Assembly (NCBI GenBank): GCA_900768755.1
Contig: CAAGDV010000028.1
Coordinates: 1 to 46,675, forward strand
Direction: 5' to 3'
From: Lachnospiraceae bacterium
Lineage (GTDB): Bacteria > Bacillota > Clostridia > Lachnospirales > Lachnospiraceae
Length of the DNA stretch: 46,675 nt
Position numbers and translations under genes: made by a program. Positions 25,373-33,329 of this stretch are shown in pieces (position 1 is the first letter of the stretch; every line of letters starts with the position of its first letter). The notes under the pieces are model-generated. The model searched no databases and was not told the DNA's origin. It was given only the letters and a program-made list of their open reading frames with translations.

Positions 25373-25930
25373 ATGATAGACGCAGGCAGTTTTAAGAATG
25401 GAGTAACATTGGTTTACGATAATAAGGTTTGGCAGATTGTTGAGTTCCAGCATGTTAAACCGGGTAAGGGTTCTCCATTTGTAAGAACCAAGCTTAAGAA
25501 TGTTATTGATGGCGGCGTATTCGAGACATCATTCAGACCAACAGAGAAATTCCCACTTGCTCACATTGACAAGTCAGAGTATCAGTATCTCTATAATGAC
25601 GGAGATTTCTTCTACTTTATGAATACAGAGAACTATGAGCAGATTCAGCTTACAGAGGAAGCTGTCGGAGATTCGCTCAAATTCGTTAAAGAGAACGACA
25701 TGTGCAAGCTTCTTTCATACAACGGCGGAGTATTTGCAATCGAGCCGCCTATGTTTGCAGAGCTTGAGATTACTCATACAGAGCCGGGTGTTAAGGGCGA
25801 CACTGCAACAGGAGCTACAAAGCCTGCAGTTGTTGAGACCGGAGCAACGGTTTATGTTCCTCTTTTTGTTAACCTTGGAGATAAGATTAAGATTGACACC
25901 AGAACAGGTGAATATCTCTCAAGAGTATAA
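25373..25930 (+). CDS. efp: Translation elongation factor P
   Basis: EF-P relieves ribosome stalling at polyproline stretches. The 185-residue, three-domain protein starts MIDAGSFKNGVTLVYDNKVW. The tip loop HVKPGKGSPFVRTKLKN carries the lysine normally modified in Gram-positives. The C-terminal OB signature is VKGDTATGATKPAVVETGA. AAGGAGG precedes the ATG at 25373. Single-gene unit between its own promoter and a strong terminator; codon choice is that of a well-expressed gene. Confidence 0.96.
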   Translation: MIDAGSFKNGVTLVYDNKVWQIVEFQHVKPGKGSPFVRTKLKNVIDGGVFETSFRPTEKFPLAHIDKSEYQYLYNDGDFFYFMNTENYEQIQLTEEAVGDSLKFVKENDMCKLLSYNGGVFAIEPPMFAELEITHTEPGVKGDTATGATKPAVVETGATVYVPLFVNLGDKIKIDTRTGEYLSRV

Positions 25931-25946
25931 TTATCAAGCAATTCAC

Positions 25947-26000
25947 TTTCTGTCGGGCGTTCTGCCCGACAGAAATCTATTTCTTTTTTCTTTTTTTCGG
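25947..26000 (+). terminator. Strong terminator after efp
   Basis: A perfect 12-bp stem, TTTCTGTCGGGC at 25947-25958 with GCCCGACAGAAA at 25964-25975 and a 5-nt loop, is followed by a long T-rich tract to about 25998. Confidence 0.9.
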
Positions 26001-26006
26001 TATAAT
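26001..26006 (+). promoter_or_regulatory. TATAAT -10 element before the DUF5688-like gene
   Basis: A perfect TATAAT lies 39 nt before the start at 26045, directly after the efp T-tract. The -35 region falls in that T-rich tract and is not convincing. Confidence 0.4.
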
Positions 26007-26044
26007 CCTTAGCCTGCCGGGGTTGAATATATGAAAGGATTATC

Positions 26045-26914
26045 ATGAATTACCAGGATTTTATTGAACAGCTTAAATCTTCTGTGGGGATATTATGCGC
26101 TGACGGGGAAAGTGTGTCTGTAACCAGAATGCTCAAAAATAATTCCCACGAGGTTTACGGGATTGCCGTAAACATTCCGGGGCACAATATTGTTCCTACC
26201 ATCCACATTGAACCTCTATATGACAAATATAAAAATGGCTCAGCACTTGAAGACCTCGCAAAAGAAGTGCTTGACTTGTCAGAGAGCAACAGGGATAATC
26301 TGCATATTGATGTGGAGCGAATAATGCAGTATGACACGGTAAAACACAGAATTCTTTTTCGGCTGATAAACACAGAAAAGAATGAACAGCTTCTTATGGA
26401 CATGCCGCACAGGAATTTTTTGGACTTATCGGTGGTGTACTATATTTCAATTGAAAATGAGGAGAACCTCGTCCTTTCGACTGCGATTCATAACAGGCAT
26501 CTGAGCCTGTGGGATATCAAAGAGGAGGATTTATACGCTCATGCGCTCGCCAATTATAAAAAGATGATGGGAATCAACATACAGAATATCTGGACGCTTC
26601 TTTCAAAGATGGGAATGGAAGAAGCAGAAGATGACACCATGTATGTCGCAACCAATGAAAAAGGAATAAACGGTGCGGCCGCGATGCTTTTTGATGATTT
26701 TTTATATGATTTTTACAGAGAGCACGGCGCATTCTATATTCTGCCATCAAGCACGGATGAGATAATCATGGTTACAAAAGATAAGGTCAGTGATGAGGAG
26801 TGCCTCAAAGACATGGTATATGAAGTCAATCGGACTGAGGTTGATGAGGAGCATGTGCTGTCAGACAGTGTGTATTTCTATGACGGAAATAAAAGGTCAC
26901 TTTGCATACTTTAG
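26045..26914 (+). CDS. DUF5688-like cytosolic protein
   Basis: A 289-residue soluble protein starting MNYQDFIEQLKSSVG. Features such as KNNSHEVYGIAVN, IHIEPLYDKYKNGSALEDLA and GAFYILPSSTDEIIMV recall the DUF5688 family common in Lachnospiraceae, often present in several copies per genome; the family name is from memory. No catalytic motif, signal peptide or membrane helix is seen. It stands alone between the efp terminator and the gdhA promoter. AAAGGAT serves as ribosome site. The function is unknown. Confidence 0.75.
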   Translation: MNYQDFIEQLKSSVGILCADGESVSVTRMLKNNSHEVYGIAVNIPGHNIVPTIHIEPLYDKYKNGSALEDLAKEVLDLSESNRDNLHIDVERIMQYDTVKHRILFRLINTEKNEQLLMDMPHRNFLDLSVVYYISIENEENLVLSTAIHNRHLSLWDIKEEDLYAHALANYKKMMGINIQNIWTLLSKMGMEEAEDDTMYVATNEKGINGAAAMLFDDFLYDFYREHGAFYILPSSTDEIIMVTKDKVSDEECLKDMVYEVNRTEVDEEHVLSDSVYFYDGNKRSLCIL

Positions 26915-26980
26915 AAAATTAATCTACACAATATGACACGCTTAATTAAATTAAGAAAAAATGCGTTTTTAAAAAATTTC

Positions 26981-27009
26981 TTGCAGTACAGTGCCAATAT
27001 GTATATAAT
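26981..27009 (+). promoter_or_regulatory. Promoter for gdhA
   Basis: TTGCAG at 26981-26986 and TATAAT at 27004-27009 with a 17-bp spacer, 45 nt before the gdhA start. Confidence 0.65.
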
Positions 27010-27054
27010 TACTTTAAAAGTTTAAAGCATTACATTTTTAAGGAGGATTAAGTT

Positions 27055-28401
27055 ATGTCATATGTTGATGATGTCTTGGCAATGGTTGTTGCCAAGAACC
27101 CCGCTCAGCCGGAATTTCATCAAGCTGCTAAGGAGGTATTGGAGTCGCTTCGTGTTGTTATTGAGTCAGATGAGGAAGCATTTCGTAAAGATGCTTTGCT
27201 CGAGAGGCTTGTAACACCTGAGAGAGTTATCATGTTCCGCGTTCCGTGGGTAGATGACAAGGGACAGGTTCAGGTTAACAACGGTTTCAGAGTACAGTTT
27301 AACAGTGCAATCGGACCGTATAAGGGCGGACTTCGTTTCCATCCGTCAGTAAATCTCGGAATCATCAAATTCCTTGGTTTTGAGCAGATTTTTAAAAACT
27401 CACTCACCGGACTTCCTATCGGCGGAGGCAAGGGTGGTTCTGATTTTGACCCTAAGGGAAAATCAGACAGAGAGGTTATGGCTTTCTGCCAGAGCTTTAT
27501 GACAGAACTTTGCAAGCATATAGGCGCAGATACCGATGTACCTGCAGGTGATATCGGTGTCGGTGGACGCGAGATCGGATTTTTGTACGGACAGTATAAG
27601 AGAATCCGTAACCTCTACGAGGGCGTTCTCACAGGTAAGGGACTTACCTACGGAGGTTCTCTTGCGAGAACAGAGGCTACAGGCTACGGCCTTTTGTATC
27701 TCACTGAGGAGATGCTTAAGTGCAACGGCAAAGATATCGCTGGCAAGACAATTGCAGTATCCGGCTCAGGAAACGTTGCCATCTATGCTATCCAGAAAGC
27801 ACAGCAGTTGGGTGCTAAGCCTGTTACATGTTCAGATTCAACCGGATGGGTATATGATCCTGAAGGAATCGATGTTGCACTTCTCAAGGAAGTTAAGGAG
27901 GTTAAGAGAGCGCGTCTTACAGAGTACGCTGCAAAGAGACCTTCAGCACAGTATCATGACAAGGCATCAGAGGGAACCAATCAGTGGTCTGTTAAGGTTG
28001 ACATTGCACTTCCTTGTGCAACACAGAACGAGCTTAATCTCGAAGATGCAAAGACACTTGTTGCTAACGGCGTATTTGCCGTAGCAGAGGGCGCTAACAT
28101 GCCTACCACCCTTGAGGCTACAGAGTATTTCCAGAAGAACGGAATTCTTTTCTGCCCGGGCAAGGCATCAAATGCCGGCGGTGTTGCAACATCAGCGCTT
28201 GAGATGAGTCAGAACTCAGAGAGACTCAGCTGGACGTTTGAGGAAGTAGACGCAAAACTCAAGAACATCATGGTTAATATTTTCCACAATCTTGACGATG
28301 CTTCAAAGAAGTACGGCATGGAGGGCAATTACGTTGCCGGTGCCAACATTGCAGGCTTCCTTAAGGTTGCAGAGGCTATGAAGGCTCAGGGAATTGTATA
28401 A
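27055..28401 (+). CDS. gdhA: NADP-type glutamate dehydrogenase
   Basis: Interconverts 2-oxoglutarate plus ammonia and glutamate, the main ammonia-assimilation route in many gut clostridia. The 448-residue length and the motifs FRVQFNSAIGPYKGGLRFHP, GLPIGGGKGGSDFDPKGKSD (catalytic lysine) and DTDVPAGDIGVGGREIG mark the hexameric, NADP-preferring group. The nucleotide fold has AVSGSGNVAIYA. A strong AAGGAGGA precedes the ATG. It has its own promoter and terminator. The coenzyme choice is inferred from the family, not proven. Confidence 0.95.
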   Translation: MSYVDDVLAMVVAKNPAQPEFHQAAKEVLESLRVVIESDEEAFRKDALLERLVTPERVIMFRVPWVDDKGQVQVNNGFRVQFNSAIGPYKGGLRFHPSVNLGIIKFLGFEQIFKNSLTGLPIGGGKGGSDFDPKGKSDREVMAFCQSFMTELCKHIGADTDVPAGDIGVGGREIGFLYGQYKRIRNLYEGVLTGKGLTYGGSLARTEATGYGLLYLTEEMLKCNGKDIAGKTIAVSGSGNVAIYAIQKAQQLGAKPVTCSDSTGWVYDPEGIDVALLKEVKEVKRARLTEYAAKRPSAQYHDKASEGTNQWSVKVDIALPCATQNELNLEDAKTLVANGVFAVAEGANMPTTLEATEYFQKNGILFCPGKASNAGGVATSALEMSQNSERLSWTFEEVDAKLKNIMVNIFHNLDDASKKYGMEGNYVAGANIAGFLKVAEAMKAQGIV

Positions 28402-28432
28402 TAGCTGAATTATATAATTAGAATGATATGGA

Positions 28433-28468
28433 AAAGTCCTGTAAACCCAGTGTTTATGGGACTTTTTT
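28433..28468 (+). terminator. Terminator after gdhA
   Basis: AAAGTCCTGTAAAC pairs with GTTTATGGGACTTT (two G-T wobbles) around a short loop and ends in TTTTTT at 28463-28468. Confidence 0.85.
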
Positions 28469-28551
28469 AAAGGAAAAATGCGACATAGAACTGGTATCCG
28501 TTGCAATCATCCGATGGAAGTAAAATAACCGGCGAATCATGACATATTTCA

Positions 28552-28581
28552 TAAAAAAGCACGGCAGTCTGCCGTGCTTTT
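28552..28581 (-). terminator. Terminator of the tRNA-Arg gene
   Basis: On the minus strand a 12-bp stem (AAAAGCACGGCA with TGCCGTGCTTTT) is followed by TTTTTTAT, directly downstream of the tRNA. Confidence 0.85.
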
Positions 28582-28589
28582 AAATGTCA

Positions 28590-28663
28590 TGCGTCTGGAG
28601 GGAATCGAACCCCCGACAACCCGGCTCCGGAAACCGGTGCTCTATCCACTGAGCTACAAACGC
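28590..28663 (-). tRNA. tRNA-Arg, anticodon CCG
   Basis: Read on the minus strand the gene begins GCGTTTG, has the D-arm GCTC..GAGC, the anticodon arm CCGGT-TTCCGGA-GCCGG with anticodon CCG (decodes CGG), a T-arm with loop TTCGATT, and the closing acceptor CAGACGC plus discriminator A. CCA is not encoded (TGA follows). Stems are complete with ordinary wobbles. It has its own promoter and terminator. Confidence 0.95.
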
Positions 28664-28676
28664 TTACAACATTACT

Positions 28677-28705
28677 ATAATACATCAAAAACTCCGGCAA
28701 TTCAA
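28677..28705 (-). promoter_or_regulatory. Promoter for tRNA-Arg
   Basis: On the minus strand TTGAAT (28705-28700) and TATTAT (28682-28677) have a 17-bp spacer and lie 14 nt upstream of the mature tRNA 5' end. Confidence 0.65.
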
Positions 28706-28727
28706 CATAAAATTGCATTTCGCGCAA

Positions 28728-28756
28728 TTGAATTATTCCAATCTTTCTGTTACAAT
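28728..28756 (+). promoter_or_regulatory. Extended -10 promoter for rluF-ligA-metA
   Basis: TTGAAT at 28728-28733 and TACAAT at 28751-28756, 17-bp spacer, with TGT directly before the -10. It is back to back with the tRNA promoter. Confidence 0.6.
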
Positions 28757-28834
28757 ATGTTCTGATATATTGTGGATAATAATATCCATAGAGCGGGAGC
28801 GGGTGACTCCTTTTGGCAGATTGTGGGGATTGGT

Positions 28835-29566
28835 ATGGATTCGGAGGCAGGAATCAGAATTAATAAATATTTGAGTGAAGCCGGATTTTGTTCCAGAAGA
28901 GAGGCCGACAGACTTGTCACGGAGGGCAGGGTGACAATCGGAACAGCCGTGGCGCTTATCGGGAGCAGAGTGCTTCCGGGGGATGAGGTCAAGGTTGACG
29001 GAAGATTGGCGGGAGCGCCCGCGGATAAGGTTGTGTATGCCTTTAATAAGCCGGTGGGCTATATCAGCTCGCTGTCCGATAAACAGGGCAAAGGAATATC
29101 GCGATTTTTCCCTAAGGGGCAGCGGCTCTTTCCAATCGGACGGCTTGATAAGGATTCGGACGGATTGATGCTTCTTACCAACGACGGAGGGCTCATGAAC
29201 AGTATTCTTTCGGCGGCGAACGGGCATGAGAAGGAATACAGTGTAGTCGTTGACAAAGCTATTACACAGGATTTTATATCGAAGATGGAACAGGGCGTTG
29301 AGATTCTCAATAAGGCGACCAACGAACGGGTCCGTACCGCACCCTGCAAGGTTACTGCGGAGTCGGAGAGGTGTTTTCGAATTATTTTGATACAGGGGCT
29401 CAATAGGCAGATAAGGCGGATGTGCGAGGAGCTATCGTATAAAGTTGTCAGCCTTACCAGAATCAGGATTATGAATGTGAAGCTTGGAAATCTTGGTGAG
29501 GGGAGCGTTAGGAGGCTCTCCGATATAGAAGAAAAAGAATTGTACAGAGGTCAGATTAATGAATAA
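28835..29566 (+). CDS. rluF: 23S rRNA pseudouridine synthase, RluF/RluB-type
   Basis: Isomerises a uridine of 23S rRNA. The 243-residue protein starts with an S4 RNA-binding domain (RINKYLSEAGFCSRREADRL) and has the catalytic aspartate in the motif FPIGRLDKDSDGLMLLTN. The C-terminal part LIQGLNRQIRRMCEELSYKV followed by LTRIRIMNV resembles RluF more than RluB, but the target uridine cannot be read from sequence. I chose the ATG at 28835, just before the S4 domain and after TGGGGAT; a longer frame from 28772 starts close to the transcription start and lacks a site. It overlaps ligA by 8 nt. Confidence 0.88.
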   Translation: MDSEAGIRINKYLSEAGFCSRREADRLVTEGRVTIGTAVALIGSRVLPGDEVKVDGRLAGAPADKVVYAFNKPVGYISSLSDKQGKGISRFFPKGQRLFPIGRLDKDSDGLMLLTNDGGLMNSILSAANGHEKEYSVVVDKAITQDFISKMEQGVEILNKATNERVRTAPCKVTAESERCFRIILIQGLNRQIRRMCEELSYKVVSLTRIRIMNVKLGNLGEGSVRRLSDIEEKELYRGQINE

Positions 29567-31514
29567 TTTGGACAGAATGAAAGAACTTGTGAATATACTT
29601 AACAAAGCCTCAAGGGTGTATTATTCCGGCGAGGATGAGATAATGAGTAATTTTGATTACGACCGGATGTATGACGAACTGCTTGCGCTTGAGGCAGAGA
29701 CAGGCACCGTGCTGTCGGACAGCCCGACGCAGAGGGTGGGATATGAGACTCTTAGCGAGCTCCCGAAGGAAGAGCATCAGAAGCCAATGTTAAGTCTTGA
29801 TAAGACCAAATCAATTGATGAGCTCAAAAACTTTGCCGGCGTGCATAAGTCGCTTTTGTCGTGGAAGCTTGACGGACTGACCGTTGTGCTGACATACAAA
29901 GACGGCAGACTTTTTAAGGCAGTCACCAGAGGCAACGGAGTTGTGGGAGAGGTCGTCACCCCTAACGCAAAGGTATTTAAGAATATTCCGCTGTCAATCG
30001 GATTTAAGGGTGAACTGGTAATCCGCGGCGAGGCGATTATAACATATTCGGATTTTGAAAAGATTAACAGTGAGATTGAGGATGATGCGGAAAAATACAA
30101 AAATCCCCGCAATCTGTGCAGCGGCTCGGTTAGGCAGCTTAACAATGAGGTCACGGCGGGAAGAAATGTCCGCTTTGTAGCGTTTGCGCTTATAAGTGCC
30201 GAGGGGGTAGATTTTGAAAATTCCAGAAAAAAGCAGTTTGAGTGGCTTGACGGGCTGGGATTTTCGGTTGTTGAATACCGCGTCGTGACCGAAGACAATA
30301 TGGAGGAGGCGGTTTCGTATTTTGCCGGTGCCATAAAAGACAATGACTATCCTTCCGACGGTCTGGTGCTTCTGTATGACGACATCGCATACGGAGAGTC
30401 GCTTGGCGTGACTGCCAAATTCCCGCGCAATGCCATTGCCTTCAAATGGGCGGATGAGACGGCACCGACAATTCTTCGGGATGTTATGTGGAGCGCGTCG
30501 AGAACAGGTCTGATTAATCCGGTTGCGGTTTTTGACCCGGTGGAGCTTGAGGGAACGACCGTGAGCCGCGCCAGCGTTCACAATGTGAGTATTGTCCGCG
30601 AGCTTAAACTTGGCATCGGGGACAAAATTATGGTGTACAAGGCCAACATGATTATTCCGCAGATTGCAGAGAATCTGACCTGCAGTGACACCCTGGTCAT
30701 TCCGGGCGAATGTCCGGTCTGCAAAGGCCCCACAAAGATTAAAACTACCGCGGGCGCGCAGAGTCTGTACTGTATCAATGAGGACTGTGCGGCAAAGCAT
30801 GTAAAGAGTTTTGCGCATTTTGTCACGCGAAACGCCATGAACATCGATGGAATTTCGGAGCAGACGCTCGAGAAATTCATCGACTGCGGATATATCAGGA
30901 ATTATTCGGATATCTATCATCTCGAACGCTACCGCGACGAGATTGTGGGAATGGAAGGATTTGGTAACAAATCCTACGACAATATAATAAGCTCTGTTGA
31001 CCGCTCCAGAAACACGACGCTTGACAGGCTGATTTACGGGCTCGGAATTGAGGGAATCGGACTTGCCAACGCAAAGCTTATATGCAGGCATTTTGACTTT
31101 GAGCCCGGGAATGTGATGAATGCGGCTTTTGACGAGCTCCGCAATATTGAGGGCATAGGGGATGTGCTGGCGCAGTCTTTTGTGAATTATTTTTCCGATG
31201 ACGCGCACAGAAGTGAATTTCTGAGTCTTTTGGACGAGCTGAATCTCGCCAAAGAAGAGCGGGATACAAGCAGCGCCATTGCGGGCCGGACATTCGTAAT
31301 TACCGGAGCCGTACACAATTATGCCAACCGTGATGAACTCAAGAGCTTCATTGAGAGCAAGGGCGGAAAGGTCGCCGGAAGCGTTTCACAGAAGACGGAC
31401 TACCTGATTAACAACGATACAACCAGCACTTCATCAAAGAATAAAAAGGCAAAAGAGCTTGGAATCCCAATCATATCCGAGGAGGATTTTGAAAAGCTCT
31501 TAGGAGGAAAATAG
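29559..31514 (+). CDS. ligA: NAD-dependent DNA ligase, divergent LigA
   Basis: Seals nicks in DNA using NAD+. The 651-residue protein keeps the full layout: domain Ia, adenylation domain with KxDG lysine (WKLDG, K103), OB fold, a four-cysteine zinc finger (CPVCKG with CINEDC), helix-hairpin-helix repeats (EGFGNKSYDNII, GLGIEGIGLANAK) and a BRCT domain (GRTFVITGAVHNYANRDELK). Two usual signatures differ: domain Ia has SNFDYD where DAEYD is expected, and the adenylation domain has RGNGVVGEVVT instead of RGDGxxGEDVT. It may be a second, specialised ligase. It sits between rluF (8-nt overlap) and metA (1-nt gap). Confidence 0.88.
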   Translation: MNNLDRMKELVNILNKASRVYYSGEDEIMSNFDYDRMYDELLALEAETGTVLSDSPTQRVGYETLSELPKEEHQKPMLSLDKTKSIDELKNFAGVHKSLLSWKLDGLTVVLTYKDGRLFKAVTRGNGVVGEVVTPNAKVFKNIPLSIGFKGELVIRGEAIITYSDFEKINSEIEDDAEKYKNPRNLCSGSVRQLNNEVTAGRNVRFVAFALISAEGVDFENSRKKQFEWLDGLGFSVVEYRVVTEDNMEEAVSYFAGAIKDNDYPSDGLVLLYDDIAYGESLGVTAKFPRNAIAFKWADETAPTILRDVMWSASRTGLINPVAVFDPVELEGTTVSRASVHNVSIVRELKLGIGDKIMVYKANMIIPQIAENLTCSDTLVIPGECPVCKGPTKIKTTAGAQSLYCINEDCAAKHVKSFAHFVTRNAMNIDGISEQTLEKFIDCGYIRNYSDIYHLERYRDEIVGMEGFGNKSYDNIISSVDRSRNTTLDRLIYGLGIEGIGLANAKLICRHFDFEPGNVMNAAFDELRNIEGIGDVLAQSFVNYFSDDAHRSEFLSLLDELNLAKEERDTSSAIAGRTFVITGAVHNYANRDELKSFIESKGGKVAGSVSQKTDYLINNDTTSTSSKNKKAKELGIPIISEEDFEKLLGGK

Positions 31515-31515
31515 A

Positions 31516-32421
31516 ATGCCAATCAGAACACAGAACAATCTGCCAGCCAAGGCAGTCCTGGAAAACGAAAATATTTTTGTCATGGATGAGAAGAGGGCGA
31601 TGTCTCAGGACGTCAGGCCCCTTGAGATACTTATTCTTAATCTGATGCCGCTTAAGGAGGACACTGAGGTGCAGATTCTTCGCGCGCTCTCAAACACGCC
31701 GATTCAGATTAACATAACTTTTCTCCAGACCGAATCGTATGTGCCGACGCACACCGCGCAGTCCCACTTAAACCAGTTCTACACAACCTTCAACGAGATT
31801 AAGCGCAAAAAATACGACGGAATGATAATCACCGGTGCCCCGATTGAGCATCTTGATTTTGAGGAGGTCGAATACTGGCCGGAGCTCTCCGAGATTATGG
31901 AATGGACCAAAAAGAATGTGACCTCGACCTTTCATATCTGCTGGGGCGCGCAGGCGGGTCTGTATTACCATTACGGCGTCAAAAAAGTCTGGCTCCCCGA
32001 GAAGATTTCCGGCGTGTACATGCACCGGGTTCTCAACAGAAAAAATCCTCTCGTACGCGGATTTGACGATGTCTTCAAGGCACCGCATTCCCGCCACACA
32101 GCCTCTGACCAGGAGGATATCAGAAAGTGCGATGACCTCATTGTGCTTGCCGTCTCCGACGAGGTCGGCGACCTTCTGGTGATGAACAAAGACGGCAGCC
32201 AGGTTTTTGTACTGGGTCATCTGGAATATGACAGAATGACGCTTGACAAAGAGTACCACCGCGACCTCGACAAAGGCCTCAATCCGCAGATTCCCGCCAA
32301 CTACTACGAGAACGACGACCCGTCAGTGCGCCCGTATCTGACCTGGCGCGCGACCTCCAACTGCCTCTACAGCAACTGGGTGAATTATTTCGTATACCAG
32401 GCAACGCCGTATGAGTTGTAG
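31516..32421 (+). CDS. metA: Homoserine O-acyltransferase MetA
   Basis: Activates homoserine for methionine synthesis by transferring an acetyl or succinyl group. The 301-residue protein has the signatures RPLEILILNLMPLKEDTEVQ, the glutamine-amidotransferase-like HICWGAQAGLYYHYGV with catalytic cysteine, and later HSRHT and HLEYDRMTL with histidine and glutamate of the active site. The donor (acetyl- versus succinyl-CoA) is fixed by one residue I did not resolve, though most Firmicute MetA proteins use acetyl-CoA. A strong AGGAGG lies inside the end of ligA. No SAM riboswitch is seen. Confidence 0.93.
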   Translation: MPIRTQNNLPAKAVLENENIFVMDEKRAMSQDVRPLEILILNLMPLKEDTEVQILRALSNTPIQINITFLQTESYVPTHTAQSHLNQFYTTFNEIKRKKYDGMIITGAPIEHLDFEEVEYWPELSEIMEWTKKNVTSTFHICWGAQAGLYYHYGVKKVWLPEKISGVYMHRVLNRKNPLVRGFDDVFKAPHSRHTASDQEDIRKCDDLIVLAVSDEVGDLLVMNKDGSQVFVLGHLEYDRMTLDKEYHRDLDKGLNPQIPANYYENDDPSVRPYLTWRATSNCLYSNWVNYFVYQATPYEL

Positions 32422-32510
32422 GGGAAGGGTGAGGTAAGTTTCGACATAAAATTACACTTCTGATTGGGATTTGCATCCGCCGATAGCTTAAAAGTTATTA
32501 TAGTATTTTG

Positions 32511-32558
32511 AACAGGCGTTCTTTCGGATGACATGTGAAGTCTGAAAGAGTGCCTGTT
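32511..32558 (+). repeat. Long hairpin in the metA-HAD intergenic region
   Basis: An 18-bp stem (32511-32528 with 32541-32558) encloses a 12-nt loop. Three positions pair only as G-U in the + strand RNA and would be A-C mismatches in the opposite RNA, so it is more likely to act as RNA from the + strand. No T-tract follows. The gap 32422-32680 holds this hairpin and the promoter at 32655 and no gene I can support. Confidence 0.7.
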
Positions 32559-32654
32559 TGTGTAATAAGCTGTAATGCAGAAGCTGTGACGGCTTTATTA
32601 ATCGAATGCATGGTTTTTTCACCGAAAGAATCCCTTTTTTTATTGCCAAAAATA

Positions 32655-32663
32655 TGTTAAAAT
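32655..32663 (+). promoter_or_regulatory. Extended -10 element for the HAD/HD-GYP pair
   Basis: TGT followed by TAAAAT at 32658-32663 gives an extended -10. The -35 region is T-rich and poor. It lies 18 nt before the HAD start codon. Confidence 0.45.
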
Positions 32664-32680
32664 ACATTTAGGAGTTGAGT

Positions 32681-33325
32681 ATGAAGTACGAGTATATTTT
32701 TTGGGACCTTGACGGTACACTGACGGACCCGGGTATCGGGATTACGAACTCGGTGATGCATGCGCTGGGTAAGTTTGGAATTGAAGTTTCGGATCGAAGG
32801 GAATTGTATAAGTTTATAGGACCGCCGCTTGTGGAGTCCTTTGAGACTTTTTATAATTTCAGTCATGAGGAGGCGTGGAAGGCAGTGGAGTATTACCGCG
32901 AGTATTTCGGGGTGATTGGACTGTTTGAGAATGAAGTGTATGAGGGAATACCAAAGCTTCTTTCGCGTCTTAAGGATGAGGGGTATGGGCTGTATGTTGC
33001 GACATCCAAGCCATTGGAGTTCTCGGTGCGGATCCTTGAGAGGTTTGACCTTTTGAAATATTTTGACGGGGTAAGCGCAAGTTCCATGGATGAGAAGAAC
33101 AGCGACAAGGCGAGTATTGTTGCGGATGCGCTTAAACAATCGGGCGCGAAGCCTGAGAAGGTTTTGATGGTGGGTGACCGGAAGCATGACATAATCGGGG
33201 CGCATGCCAACGGCGTTGATGTGCTTGCGGTTCTGTACGGGTACGGTAACCGTGAGGAATTTGCGGAGGCGGGAGCGGATTATATCGCAGCCACGGTTGA
33301 GCAAATATACGATATTTTGAGGTGA
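32681..33325 (+). CDS. HAD-superfamily phosphatase (Gph/PpaX-like)
   Basis: A 214-residue soluble hydrolase with HAD motif I FWDLDGTLTD, motif II YVATSKP, a motif III lysine near SDKASIVADALKQSG, and motif IV MVGDRKHDIIGAHANG. The helical cap after motif I resembles phosphoglycolate phosphatase and PpaX. The substrate (phosphoglycolate, nucleotide or pyrophosphate) cannot be set. AGGAG at 32670-32674 supports the ATG at 32681 and excludes the TTG at 32675. The HD-GYP gene starts 4 nt later. Confidence 0.85.
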   Translation: MKYEYIFWDLDGTLTDPGIGITNSVMHALGKFGIEVSDRRELYKFIGPPLVESFETFYNFSHEEAWKAVEYYREYFGVIGLFENEVYEGIPKLLSRLKDEGYGLYVATSKPLEFSVRILERFDLLKYFDGVSASSMDEKNSDKASIVADALKQSGAKPEKVLMVGDRKHDIIGAHANGVDVLAVLYGYGNREEFAEAGADYIAATVEQIYDILR

Positions 33326-33329
33326 GAGT

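Noticed and set aside
28590..28663. tRNA-Arg as an integration site
   Set aside because: No integrase, duplicated tRNA end or mobile gene lies on either side.
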